Shown here in pieces: positions 7,723 through 15,709 of a stretch of 29,159 bases of DNA. The DNA is taken from NCBI GenBank assembly GCA_045122835.1, contig JBGVIB010000045.1, forward strand, positions 1-29,159. Direction: 5' to 3'. A program made the position numbers and the translations under genes. Under the pieces are notes generated by a model. The model did not search any database. It saw nothing but the letters and a program-made list of their open reading frames with translations, and was not told where the DNA came from. Source of the DNA: JBGVMW01 sp045122835. Lineage in GTDB: Bacteria; Bacillota; Clostridia; Lachnospirales; Lachnospiraceae. Each line of letters opens with the position of its first letter. Position 1 is the first letter of the stretch.

Positions 7723-7796
7723 CGAAGTGTGGCTCAGTTTGGTAGAGCGCTGCGTTCGGGACGCAGAGGCCGTGGGTTCGAATCCCGTCACTTCGA
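7723..7796 (+). tRNA. tRNA-Pro (anticodon CGG)
   Basis: A complete 74-nt cloverleaf. The acceptor stem pairs CGAAGTG with CACTTCG and the discriminator is A. The anticodon stem CTGCG/CGCAG encloses loop TTCGGGA, with anticodon CGG at 7757-7759. The T arm has GGGTTCGAATCCC. CCA is not encoded. Confidence 0.95.
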
Positions 7797-7801
7797 TTGC
7801 C

Positions 7802-7829
7802 AAAACCCTTGATATTCAAGGGTTTTTTT
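7802..7829 (+). terminator. Terminator after tRNA-Pro
   Basis: AAAACCCTTG and CAAGGGTTTT form a perfect stem with a 5-nt loop, followed by a T run. Confidence 0.85.
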
Positions 7830-7844
7830 ATTATCTAAATAATA

Positions 7845-8000
7845 ACCGGTGCCTTGAATGAGAGGAATAGTAAGGATATCATGAACTTGTTCTCCAAGAT
7901 TAATCAAGAGGGTAAAACGGTAATTATTATCACCCACGATAAAGAGATTGCCGGATTTTGTAAACGAAGTATAGAAATCATGGATGGACAGCTGATCTAA
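7845..8000 (+). pseudogene. 3' remnant of an ABC-transporter ATPase (MacB/LolD type)
   Basis: An open frame of 51 codons without a proper start. It begins TGALNERNSKDIM, the segment just after the Walker B region (normally DEPTGAL), and runs through the H-loop TVIIITHDKE to a normal C-terminus, IEIMDGQLI, and stop. The preceding codons are non-homologous and reach a stop codon within three triplets, so the Walker A, signature and Walker B parts are gone. No permease follows. The homology starts 15 bp after the tRNA-Pro terminator, which suggests a deletion or recombination scar at the tRNA. The ORF is too short to fold as a working ATPase. Confidence 0.8.
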
Positions 8001-8147
8001 TATCCCCCTGGGAGGCTTGTGCCATAATCCTTTTCTCTGGTAATATAAGACCATTAAAATTTTACATCCCCGGAACATGCTATGAATTCCGGCTTTTCAG
8101 AAGAAAACGATCCTAAATATATGAAAGGATAGGGATTTTTTTACTAC

Positions 8148-8199
8148 AAAAAGCATCCATATTAAACTGTACTTCTTACAATTTAATATGGATGCTTTT
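8148..8199. terminator. Strong bidirectional hairpin terminator
   Basis: AAAAGCATCCATATTAAA and TTTAATATGGATGCTTTT are complementary over 18 bp with a short loop. It lies between the ABC remnant and ilvE. The stretch 8001-8147 holds two smaller hairpins (CCGGAA/TTCCGG near 8071-8092; ATCCT/AGGAT near 8110-8130) and no gene that I can support. Confidence 0.7.
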
Positions 8200-8210
8200 G
8201 TAGTTCAATC

Positions 8211-8322
8211 ATAACTATTCAAAACCATGACAATCCAATCTTGTATTGTCATGCACCGTTCATATAAAAACATAGTGGCAGTATACAAACATCCCTCACT
8301 CCAAGTGATTTTGCATGTTTTT
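8211..8322 (+). repeat. Diverged MITE relative with conserved fold
   Basis: ATAACTATTCA at the left, CATAGTGGCAG in the middle and GTGATTTTGCATG near the right match the order of the 134-bp MITE. The two internal hairpins persist with different bases: ATGACAAT/ATTGTCAT (8227-8234, 8245-8252) and AAACAT/ATGTTT (8287-8292, 8315-8320) with a nested TCACT/AGTGA. The right terminus is lost next to the ilvE stop codon. Confidence 0.55.
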
Positions 8323-8330
8323 TACCAGTC

Positions 8331-9356
8331 TTATTTTATTACATGAATCCATCCTTCCGGTGCCTCAATACGTCCCATCTGGATTCCTGTTAATGTATCA
8401 TACAACTTCTTTGTAACCGGTCCCATATCTTCCATACCACTTGGCAGGCAGATTTCTTTGCCATGGTCTACTATCTTGCCTACTGGAGAAATAACTGCTG
8501 CAGTACCGCATAAACCGCACTCAGCGAAGTCTTTTAATTCATCTAAATATACTTCTCTCTCCTCTACCTCAAGACCTAAATATTCCTTGGCAACATACAT
8601 TAAGGAACGGCGTGTAATAGAAGGAAGGATACTATCAGACTTTGGTGTTACTACCTTGTTATCCTTTGTAATAAACAGGAAGTTTGCTCCACCTGTTTCT
8701 TCTACTTTTGTTCTTGTTGCTGCGTCTAAGTACATATTTTCATCATAGCCTTCTTCATGAGCAGTTACAATTGCATGTAAACTCATTGCATAGTTAAGAC
8801 CTGCTTTGATATGACCGGTACCATGTGGTGCCGCACGATCAAAATCACTTACTTTAATAGTAAGAGGCTTTACACCACCCTTAAAATAAGGTCCTACTGG
8901 TGTACAGAATGCACGGAACTGGTATTCCTCTGCTGGCTTTACGCCGATAACAGGATTGATACCAAACATGTATGGTCTGATATATAAAGTTGCTCCGGAA
9001 CCATATGGTGGTACATATGCTTCATTGGCAGCTACTACCTTCTCAATTGCTTCAATAAAACGTTCCTTTGGGAATGTTGGCATCTCTAATCTTGATGCAG
9101 AATCTATCATTCTTTCCGCATTCAAATCAGGACGGAATGTAACAATATGTCCATCTTCTGTAGTGTATGCTTTTAACCCTTCAAATATAGTCTGTGCATA
9201 CTGCAACACACAGGCACATTCGCTCATTGTAATATTTGCATCTGTGGTTAATGTACCTTCATCCCATGCTCCGTTTTTATAGTTAGAAACATATCTCTGA
9301 TCTGTCTGCATATAACCAAAACCAATATTTGCCCAATCGATATTCTTTTTTTCCAT
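8331..9356 (-). CDS. ilvE: Branched-chain amino acid aminotransferase
   Basis: A fold-type IV PLP enzyme that transfers amino groups between glutamate and the branched-chain 2-oxoacids, the last step of Val, Ile and Leu synthesis. The start chosen is the ATG at 9356 (341 residues), because GGAGGA ten bases upstream overlaps the alternative ATG at 9374. The PLP lysine is Lys184 in GHIKAGLNYA. EETGGANFLF and the C-terminal CGTAAVISPVG are the other cofactor and substrate elements typical of bacterial and eukaryotic BCAT2-type enzymes. It is a single-gene unit with no T-box or leader peptide visible upstream. Confidence 0.95.
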   Translation of the reverse strand: MEKKNIDWANIGFGYMQTDQRYVSNYKNGAWDEGTLTTDANITMSECACVLQYAQTIFEGLKAYTTEDGHIVTFRPDLNAERMIDSASRLEMPTFPKERFIEAIEKVVAANEAYVPPYGSGATLYIRPYMFGINPVIGVKPAEEYQFRAFCTPVGPYFKGGVKPLTIKVSDFDRAAPHGTGHIKAGLNYAMSLHAIVTAHEEGYDENMYLDAATRTKVEETGGANFLFITKDNKVVTPKSDSILPSITRRSLMYVAKEYLGLEVEEREVYLDELKDFAECGLCGTAAVISPVGKIVDHGKEICLPSGMEDMGPVTKKLYDTLTGIQMGRIEAPEGWIHVIK

Positions 9357-9403
9357 AACAACTCTTTCCTCCATTCTGCTTTCAATCGATAAGCTCTGTT
9401 ACC

Positions 9404-9431
9404 ATCATAGCACAATTTCGGAATTATTCAA
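9404..9431 (-). promoter_or_regulatory. Promoter of ilvE
   Basis: On the minus strand TTGAAT (9431-9426) and TATGAT (9409-9404) are separated by 16 bp, about 48 bp before the start codon. Confidence 0.5.
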
Positions 9432-9463
9432 TGTTTTCTTACAGTTTTTTTGCATACAGCACG

Positions 9464-9537
9464 CTAGAGCGTGTCCCAAAATTTCCCACAAAGTAGAACA
9501 CACATTTTGCAGAAAGCAATTTAGAGACACACTCTAG
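9464..9537. repeat. 74-bp inverted-repeat element, possible MITE remnant
   Basis: The outer arms CTAGAGCGTGTC and GACACACTCTAG pair except for one base, and similarity continues inward to about 22 bp per end (17 matches). No target duplication is clear. It lies between ppk and ilvE and could also help terminate ppk transcription. Confidence 0.45.
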
Positions 9538-9610
9538 TATAGCGTCTCGAAAATAACTCCACTGAATCACGCAGAAGATTTCTAACAGACAGAGCTAACA
9601 TTCCGATGAA

Positions 9611-11710
9611 CTATAATGTAACCTCTCCATATGCCTCACTATAGAATAATTCCTGGGAATTCAGCGGTTCCCCTTCCGTGATACGCTTTTTGTAATTGTT
9701 GGTATTATCCTGCACACGCACCTTCACATTATCACGGAACATCGTATCAAACATCTTTAAAATACGCTTCTTAATGTCTTCATCATAAATCGGTGTTGCC
9801 ACCTCCACGCGGCGCAATGTGTTCCTAGTCATATAGTCAGCGGAGGCAATGTAAACCTTCTTATGTTGCTCCTCTGCCCCAAAAATGTACATTCTAGAAT
9901 GCTCTAAATATCTTCCTACAATGCTGATTACTGTAATATTGTCTGTATAGCCTTCCACACCGGAAATAAGGCAGCAGATACCACGAACGAGTAATTCCAC
10001 CTTCACACCAGCCTGAGATGCTTCCACTAATTTATCAATAATCTTCTTATCTGTCAGGGAATTTACCTTTGCACCAATGTATGCAGGCTTATCTTCCTTT
10101 GCAAGTGCTATCTGCTCATCCATCATTGCTAAAACTTTATTCTGCAGACACTTAGGAGCTACTAACAGATGCTCCGTGCTTTCCACAACAGCCCCCATAG
10201 CAAGTGCATTAAATACATTAGCTGCCTCCATACCAATCTCCGGATTGGCGGTCATTAACGACAGGTCTGTATACAACTTGGAGGTTTTTTCATTGTAATT
10301 TCCTGTTCCAATCTGTGTGATGTATTCAATACCATCTTTTCGCTTCTTTGTGATAAGACAAAGTTTAGAATGTACTTTAATTCCATCCAGACCATAGATA
10401 ATACGGCAGCCGGCATACTCTAACCTTCTTGACCATTCAATGTTATTTTCCTCATCAAAACGGGCACGCAGCTCTACTAAGACAACAACTTCTTTTCCAT
10501 TTTCTGCGGCATCAATTAACGCCTCAATTATCTTACTATCCTTTGCCACACGATATAATGTCATTTTAATAGATACAACATCCGGATCCTGTCCAGCCTG
10601 CTCTAACAGTCTGATAAATGGACGCATGCTTTCATAAGGATAAGACAACAAAATATCCTTCTTTTTTATCTGATCTATCATAGGCAATGTTTCATCCACA
10701 AAACGTGATTTCTGCGGAATACGTCTTTCATAAAACAATTCTTTCTTATCTCTTAACACATCCTGAAGCTGGAATAAGAAGCTGACATCCAGCGGAGCAT
10801 CCACGTGAAATACCTGGTTTTTCTTTAAGTCAAGAAAACGGCATACCAGGTCCACAATATTCTGGTCCATGAAACGGCTGAATTCCACCTTAACAGGACA
10901 AAGCTTTTTTCGCTTCTTAATTACCTCTGCCATGGCATCACGGTAATCAATATCTTCATCATACAACGCAGAATCTGCATCAATGTCTGCATTACGGATA
11001 ATTCTTATAAGCGACTTACTCTTTGTCTTATAGTGTGAAAAAATCTGTGGTACAAAATGAAGTATCAGTTCTTCCACCAACATAAAGCGGTTCTTTGTAG
11101 ATGGAACCCGTATCAATCGTTTAAAAGCACCATTACTGCATGGAACAATACCAATCTTTTCGTTGCTATTCTTTGTCTCTAAAGATACTACAGCATAGAT
11201 TTCCTGATTTTTTAAAAATGGAAATGGCTGTCTTTTACCTACAATCTGTGGTGAAAGTAATGGCATAATTTCCTCATTGAAATAAATCTCAAGGTAAGCG
11301 GCTTCTTCCGGTGTCAGTTTGCCAAAATTAATAATCTCTACATCATGCTCTTTTAATTGATGCATGAGTCGGTTGTAAATACCATCCCTTTGTTTTGTAA
11401 GTTCCTTTGTCTTTTTTAACACAGCACTAATCTGTTCTTCCGGTGTCATCTGTGTCTTATTATCTCGTATATCATTTGCCACTAACATCTGGTCATGTAA
11501 AGAACCCACACGCACCATAAAAAATTCATCTAAGTTACTTTGAAAAATAGATACGAATGATAACCTTTCACAAAGCGGCACTTTCATATCAGCCGCCTCT
11601 TCTAATACCCTTTTATTAAATTTAAGCCAAGATAATTCCCGATTTGCATAATATTTCCTGTTTACAGTTTTCATAGTTTTCATAGCTTCCTCTACTCCTT
11701 TCTTACTCAT
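9611..11710 (-). CDS. ppk: Polyphosphate kinase 1
   Basis: PPK1 reversibly polymerises the gamma phosphate of ATP into polyphosphate. The start chosen is the ATG at 11710, with GGAGGT at 11715-11720, giving 699 residues; ATGs at 11809 and 11683 are less favoured. The N domain begins YANRELSWLKFNKRVLEEA. The two phospholipase-D-like catalytic domains contain VHSKLCL (His447, Lys449), whose His is the autophosphorylated residue, and LEHSRMYIF (His604). DEFFMVRVGS near 61-70 is also family-typical. Length is as expected. A MITE lies upstream at 11849-11982, so expression may depend on sequence within or beyond it. Confidence 0.95.
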   Translation of the reverse strand: MSKKGVEEAMKTMKTVNRKYYANRELSWLKFNKRVLEEAADMKVPLCERLSFVSIFQSNLDEFFMVRVGSLHDQMLVANDIRDNKTQMTPEEQISAVLKKTKELTKQRDGIYNRLMHQLKEHDVEIINFGKLTPEEAAYLEIYFNEEIMPLLSPQIVGKRQPFPFLKNQEIYAVVSLETKNSNEKIGIVPCSNGAFKRLIRVPSTKNRFMLVEELILHFVPQIFSHYKTKSKSLIRIIRNADIDADSALYDEDIDYRDAMAEVIKKRKKLCPVKVEFSRFMDQNIVDLVCRFLDLKKNQVFHVDAPLDVSFLFQLQDVLRDKKELFYERRIPQKSRFVDETLPMIDQIKKKDILLSYPYESMRPFIRLLEQAGQDPDVVSIKMTLYRVAKDSKIIEALIDAAENGKEVVVLVELRARFDEENNIEWSRRLEYAGCRIIYGLDGIKVHSKLCLITKKRKDGIEYITQIGTGNYNEKTSKLYTDLSLMTANPEIGMEAANVFNALAMGAVVESTEHLLVAPKCLQNKVLAMMDEQIALAKEDKPAYIGAKVNSLTDKKIIDKLVEASQAGVKVELLVRGICCLISGVEGYTDNITVISIVGRYLEHSRMYIFGAEEQHKKVYIASADYMTRNTLRRVEVATPIYDEDIKKRILKMFDTMFRDNVKVRVQDNTNNYKKRITEGEPLNSQELFYSEAYGEVTL

Positions 11711-11848
11711 CGTTACCTCCTGTGTATATACATATTTCTTTACTGTATAAAATTTTTTTCTTTTGGATTTAAAAATTCTTTCTGTAATCTTCCTAATTAA
11801 TTCTATCATTTTTTTTCACGCTCTATGTAAAAATTAAGTAAATTCTTT

Positions 11849-11982
11849 GTAACTATTCAGAACAGGACTGTGCTGAACTGCACAGTCCGTATGAAAACGT
11901 AGTGGCAGCAGGCCAAAATCCATCACCGTAGGTGATTCTGCATGGATTTTGGCTCGTAACTATGAGGGTACTGAATAGTTAC
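11849..11982. mobile_element. MITE copy B, 134 bp, with 8-bp target duplication
   Basis: Identical at every base to 1884-2017 and in the same orientation. The 12-bp terminal inverted repeats are intact and the flanks are a different 8-bp direct repeat, AATTCTTT, at 11841-11848 and 11983-11990. A unique duplication at each site shows insertion by transposition. It lies about 140 bp upstream of the ppk start and downstream of the leucine-rich-repeat gene. Confidence 0.92.
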
Positions 11983-12031
11983 AATTCTTTGTATATTTGG
12001 AAACAAAACATGCCACCACGCTCTAGTATAT

Positions 12032-12058
12032 AAAAATGAGCGGAGTAATCCCCGCTCA
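12032..12058 (-). terminator. Terminator of the leucine-rich-repeat gene
   Basis: TGAGCGG and CCCGCTCA form the stem; on the minus strand it is followed by ATTTTTATATA. Confidence 0.7.
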
Positions 12059-12064
12059 CGTAAT

Positions 12065-12838
12065 CTATTTCTTTATTATGGTTGCTGTTGAAGGTACTTT
12101 GCTCTTTAACAACTTCTTATATGTGCCTACCTTAGAAGCTGGCACTTTTATTTCAGCTTTTTTTTGAATACCCTTAAATGCATTTTTTTTCACTGTTTTT
12201 AAATATTTAGAATTAATCTGAATGCTCTTTACTTTCGTGCATCCGCTGAAAGCACTTGTTCCGATAGTCTTCACTTTAGAACCAATCACTACTGTCTGTA
12301 ATGAAGTACACTTACAAAATGCATAATTACTTATTGTCTGTATGTTGCCTCCTATTGTAGCCTTCTTTAAGGCAGTACAATTCATAAATGCCTTGGCACC
12401 CATAGTCTTTACATTAGATGGGATCTCTATCTTTGCCAGCTTTACACAGTTCTTAAAGGCTTCTGAACCAATACTCTGTACATTGCCGCCTATACGAACA
12501 GTTCGAATATTTTTGCAATCCATAAACGCTCCGGCAGCAATGGTTGTTACCTTATATATATTACCATCTTCCGGTAATGTAATCGTAGCCGGAATAATGG
12601 CTTTTGTACTGTTTTTATTAACTGGTGCTACATATTCAACAGTATAACCGTTAGTCGCAACTGATGTTACCTTATACACACCAGTTCCCACCTCATGACA
12701 TGTATTGACTTGTACCGGAACTGGTGCTGGTTCTTCATATGATCCTGGTGTCGTAGCAACATTAGTAGCTTCTGCTCCTATATAATTACTTGCAAGCAAG
12801 CCAATTGCTAACATTGTTGTAGCTAATATTTTCTTCAT
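12065..12838 (-). CDS. Secreted BspA-type leucine-rich-repeat protein
   Basis: A 257-residue exported protein. Residues 1 to about 24 form a signal peptide (positive start, hydrophobic core, AEA cleavage region). A short Pro/Thr-rich linker and a small beta-rich segment precede five or so LRR_5 repeats of roughly 23 residues between about 95 and 220, with the pattern xxIGxxAFxxCxxLxxVxI. The tail is Lys-rich. There is no LPXTG motif, so it is probably released or held by charge. BspA-like repeats commonly mediate binding to host proteins or other cells, but the ligand here is unknown. GGAG lies ten bases before the ATG. Confidence 0.85.
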   Translation of the reverse strand: MKKILATTMLAIGLLASNYIGAEATNVATTPGSYEEPAPVPVQVNTCHEVGTGVYKVTSVATNGYTVEYVAPVNKNSTKAIIPATITLPEDGNIYKVTTIAAGAFMDCKNIRTVRIGGNVQSIGSEAFKNCVKLAKIEIPSNVKTMGAKAFMNCTALKKATIGGNIQTISNYAFCKCTSLQTVVIGSKVKTIGTSAFSGCTKVKSIQINSKYLKTVKKNAFKGIQKKAEIKVPASKVGTYKKLLKSKVPSTATIIKK

Positions 12839-13028
12839 ATTGTAACTCTCCTAACTTCTCTTTCAACAACAGACGATTATATTCTGTTTTTCACACTTTC
12901 CTGTCTTTCTCTCATTATATCTTACATAGAATGAAAACTCTAGTAGTAATTTTATATTTCACCATATTTTAACACAGATATCACATCTATTTAAACAGGA
13001 AATTTTTACATATCTGTTTATTACTGTA

Positions 13029-13820
13029 TTAATCAAACGCTCTGTTAAATCGTTCAGACAATGGAAGGTCCGCAAAAATAGACTGATGTACATTCAATAT
13101 CATGTTCACTGCATCCGGCACAGCTTCCTTATAAATTTCAAATAACCTTTTATTTGTTTCCTCACAAGCAGGGTTGTCCTTAAAACGAAGTACTTGTCCC
13201 TGAATCTCATCATAGTGACCGGTTACGCGCATAAAGGTAAGCAATGCTTTTTTCTTCACATTTGATGATGCCACTAACACATTTCGAATTAATGACATAT
13301 CTTTCATTGCCCGCATCATTTCTTTTTCTGTAAAATCACGATACATAATCTGCATTGCCCGTGCTGTCTCTCTATCCTTTGGAATCAGATGACTTATGGA
13401 ATAACGGTGTGGATCTCTGCCAGCTTTCTTTAACAGATACTTTTCAAATTCACTTTCTATTTCACTATGGCTTGCCCCAAAATCATCCACTGATGCATTC
13501 ACGTAGGGATGGGCAGCACTATCTAATGCAAAATGGCAGACACATCCCATCATATACCCATACAGACTGTTATCAATTCCATTTTCTTTACAATACTGAA
13601 TTGCCGGCTCAAATAATTTTCTCGCTGGCTCCTTATGAATTTCAACACCCCTTGTGTTTACCCGGTTATAATTCGTAAGATTGTAATGAAACAATACGTC
13701 CGGTCCCTGTAAACCAAAGCGAAACTGATCCTGATAAATTCCAAGACGCAACCGCATTGCATCCGGTAACTCCTTATATACTATTTTACCAAAACTGTCA
13801 TGTGCAAATCCCGCAGGCAT
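13029..13820 (-). CDS. Zinc-dependent phospholipase C family protein
   Basis: A 263-residue protein starting MPAGFAHDSFG, the N-terminal signature of a clostridial family related to zinc-dependent phospholipase C. Candidate metal ligands are His7, Asp41 in GPDVLFHY, His96 and Asp100 in CHFALDSAAHPY, His104, His118 and Glu122 (HSEIE), matching the usual His/Asp order. No signal peptide is seen, unlike secreted PLC toxins, so this is probably an intracellular or membrane-proximal hydrolase rather than a toxin. GGAGG is five bases from the ATG. It is transcribed from its own promoter; a 12974-13017 inverted repeat (ACAGATAT/ATATCTGT) follows it. Confidence 0.8.
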   Translation of the reverse strand: MPAGFAHDSFGKIVYKELPDAMRLRLGIYQDQFRFGLQGPDVLFHYNLTNYNRVNTRGVEIHKEPARKLFEPAIQYCKENGIDNSLYGYMMGCVCHFALDSAAHPYVNASVDDFGASHSEIESEFEKYLLKKAGRDPHRYSISHLIPKDRETARAMQIMYRDFTEKEMMRAMKDMSLIRNVLVASSNVKKKALLTFMRVTGHYDEIQGQVLRFKDNPACEETNKRLFEIYKEAVPDAVNMILNVHQSIFADLPLSERFNRAFD

Positions 13821-13914
13821 ATTTCCTCCATCTTCCAGTACTCAGACATATTACATTTCGAGCCAAGTAATATTTATCTGATAGTACGTACCTTAATTAT
13901 ACTTATTTATTTCC

Positions 13915-13942
13915 ATTTTATTCTTTATTTATTCACCGTCAA
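13915..13942 (-). promoter_or_regulatory. Promoter of the phospholipase-like gene
   Basis: On the minus strand TTGACG (13942-13937) and TAAAAT (13920-13915) are separated by 16 bp, about 95 bp upstream of the start. A TATAAT nearer the gene is an alternative -10. Confidence 0.4.
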
Positions 13943-13980
13943 GAGATTTTTGCCTTCTTAACAAATTCTTAAACAAATAA

Positions 13981-14012
13981 AAGAGAGTAAGACGTTAACC
14001 CCTTACTCTCTT
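13981..14012 (-). terminator. Terminator of the DUF3006 gene
   Basis: AAGAGAGTAAG and CTTACTCTCTT form a perfect 11-bp stem followed by TTTATTT on the minus strand. It overlaps the DUF3006 stop codon. Confidence 0.8.
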
Positions 14013-14220
14013 ACATATGTTTTTTAAAATAATTATGTCGTTCTTTTTTCTTTTTCATTAATTCCTTATCAACAACCACGTACATATTATTTTTATCAAG
14101 GCCAATACAATCTCCCTCTTTACATTGTAAAGGCAGTCTGTATTTTGGTACTTTTACAACTGTTTTGTCTTCTTTTTCACAGATGGCAATGCAATTTTCA
14201 AATCGTTCAATTACTAACAT
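14011..14220 (-). CDS. DUF3006 family protein
   Basis: A 69-residue protein with the DUF3006 pattern: a start like MLVIERFENCIAICEKED, then a short basic beta-rich stretch (VPKYRLP) and GDCIGLD, ending in a Lys-rich helix. The fold is probably a small beta-barrel. The family is widespread in clostridia and has no proven function that I know of. GGAGGGAAGG precedes the ATG. It follows the glycosyltransferase gene by 61 bp on the same strand and probably shares its transcript, which ends at the hairpin overlapping its stop codon. Confidence 0.75.
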   Translation of the reverse strand: MLVIERFENCIAICEKEDKTVVKVPKYRLPLQCKEGDCIGLDKNNMYVVVDKELMKKKKERHNYFKKHM

Positions 14221-14281
14221 TTCCTTCCCTCCAAAAATGACACTATATGTATTCTAGCACATTTTTTGGAATTTTCAAACC

Positions 14282-15547
14282 CTATTTTTGGAAAGCAGCT
14301 TCTCGCTTTGTCACGCCATGTGGAATTGGTTTCCATTCTACCTTTTTCACAAGTGCAACCACTGATATTGGCAAATATATCATCATAAAGATTGGGTATG
14401 TGAATATGTACCGTATCTTTTTTGCATTACAACATTCTATTTGCTTCCACTCAGTGATTGTGGTCACAAGACCAACAGAAAAATATATGAAATAGTTGCT
14501 ACATACTGCCATTAAAATACACAAAAAAGTATCCTGCAAAAATTCCATTTCAATTCCACCACCAGTGAAAATTGTATACAAAAATGTGAGAGTTCCCGTT
14601 ATCATGGAACAGACAGTGAGCACACTACAAGGCGCAAGAGTCATAATCATGTCATAGGATGAGAAATCTCTACGACAGACTGCTCTTTTTAGTAAATTTC
14701 TCCAGTAGCATAAAAATACCTGATAATATCCTTTTGCCCAGCGCAAACGCTGATTCCATGTGGTTTTGATATCCACTGGCTGTTCATCATAAATGATAGC
14801 CGTTTCACAATAACCAATTTTTTCTCCTGCAATTACCTGTTCAATGGTAAATTCAATGTCTTCTGTTAAAAGGAACTGCTTCCATCCATCCTGCTTCTTT
14901 ATAATATCCTTTGATATCAGAAAGCCTGTACCTGAAACAGAACAACTGATTCCCATAATCATTCTGGCACGGTTTACCATTCTTGCCTGCTTTAAAAAGC
15001 AGAGAGAACTTCCTGCTGATAACCAGTTATCTGCATAATTCTTAGAATTACGATAACCCGTTATCACTTTGTAACCACCATTGAATGTTTTATTCATTTC
15101 TTTTATAAAGTCTGGGTGCAGCAAATTATCTGCATCCATAATAAAGTATCCTGCATATCTGTCAAATCCATATTTTTGCTTAATCTTTGACAGTAAGAAC
15201 TGCAATGCATATCCTTTTCCTACAAAAGCTTTGTTACAGCGTTCAAAACAGACTGCGCCTTTTTCAGTAGCTCTTTTGGCTGTCTGATCCGTGCAATTGT
15301 CAGCTACCACAAAGATATCTATCATATCCTGAGGATAATTTTGCTTACGAATGCTGTCTATCAAGTCCCCTATTACATTTTCTTCATTTCTTGCACATAT
15401 TAGGACCGCATAGCGATTGGTTGATTCATCATAAAATTTTTTTGTTTTTTTCAACATGCTGACTATCATATAAAATATCTGATAGCCGTTACATATGGTC
15501 AACAGCGCACCCAGAGCAGCAATTAACCCTTTCATGATATATAACAT
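14282..15547 (-). CDS. Membrane-bound family 2 glycosyltransferase
   Basis: A 421-residue processive-type GT2, related to the cellulose, hyaluronan and poly-N-acetylglucosamine synthase group. A membrane segment at about 8-31 precedes the cytoplasmic catalytic domain: CARNEE (51-56), DAD (138-140) for UDP-sugar and metal, TED (228-230) with the catalytic base Asp, and QRLRW (266-270), which holds the growing chain. Three to four membrane helices follow at about 300-330, 340-365 and 380-401. It may make a cell-surface polysaccharide. GGAGG is seven bases before the ATG. No partner synthase or export gene is adjacent, so the product is unknown. Confidence 0.88.
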   Translation of the reverse strand: MLYIMKGLIAALGALLTICNGYQIFYMIVSMLKKTKKFYDESTNRYAVLICARNEENVIGDLIDSIRKQNYPQDMIDIFVVADNCTDQTAKRATEKGAVCFERCNKAFVGKGYALQFLLSKIKQKYGFDRYAGYFIMDADNLLHPDFIKEMNKTFNGGYKVITGYRNSKNYADNWLSAGSSLCFLKQARMVNRARMIMGISCSVSGTGFLISKDIIKKQDGWKQFLLTEDIEFTIEQVIAGEKIGYCETAIIYDEQPVDIKTTWNQRLRWAKGYYQVFLCYWRNLLKRAVCRRDFSSYDMIMTLAPCSVLTVCSMITGTLTFLYTIFTGGGIEMEFLQDTFLCILMAVCSNYFIYFSVGLVTTITEWKQIECCNAKKIRYIFTYPIFMMIYLPISVVALVKKVEWKPIPHGVTKREAAFQK

Positions 15548-15582
15548 TTCTGTCCTCCATTACTTTTCGTGTATATTAAAGC

Positions 15583-15615
15583 ATAAATACTATGAAAAAA
15601 TACCATAGTATTTAT
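15583..15615. promoter_or_regulatory. Perfect 12-bp inverted repeat upstream of the glycosyltransferase
   Basis: ATAAATACTATG (15583-15594) and CATAGTATTTAT (15604-15615) flank a 9-nt A-rich spacer, 36 bp upstream of the glycosyltransferase start. It may be an operator; the lack of a T tract argues against a terminator. Confidence 0.4.
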
Positions 15616-15709
15616 ACCCTAATATTTTTAATAGCTTCCTAAAATTTTCTTAAGAATTTAGAAAGGTGGCTTTTATCACGAAAAGCAGTCATATGGAAAA
15701 TCCTGTGTT

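Noticed and set aside
9375..9610. T-box or leader-peptide attenuator for ilvE
   Set aside because: No T-box sequence, specifier stem or run of branched-chain codons is visible; the same is true upstream of serS and pheA.
12974..13017. ACAGATAT/ATATCTGT as a terminator of the phospholipase-like gene
   Set aside because: The arms pair but no T tract follows on the minus strand, so function is unclear.
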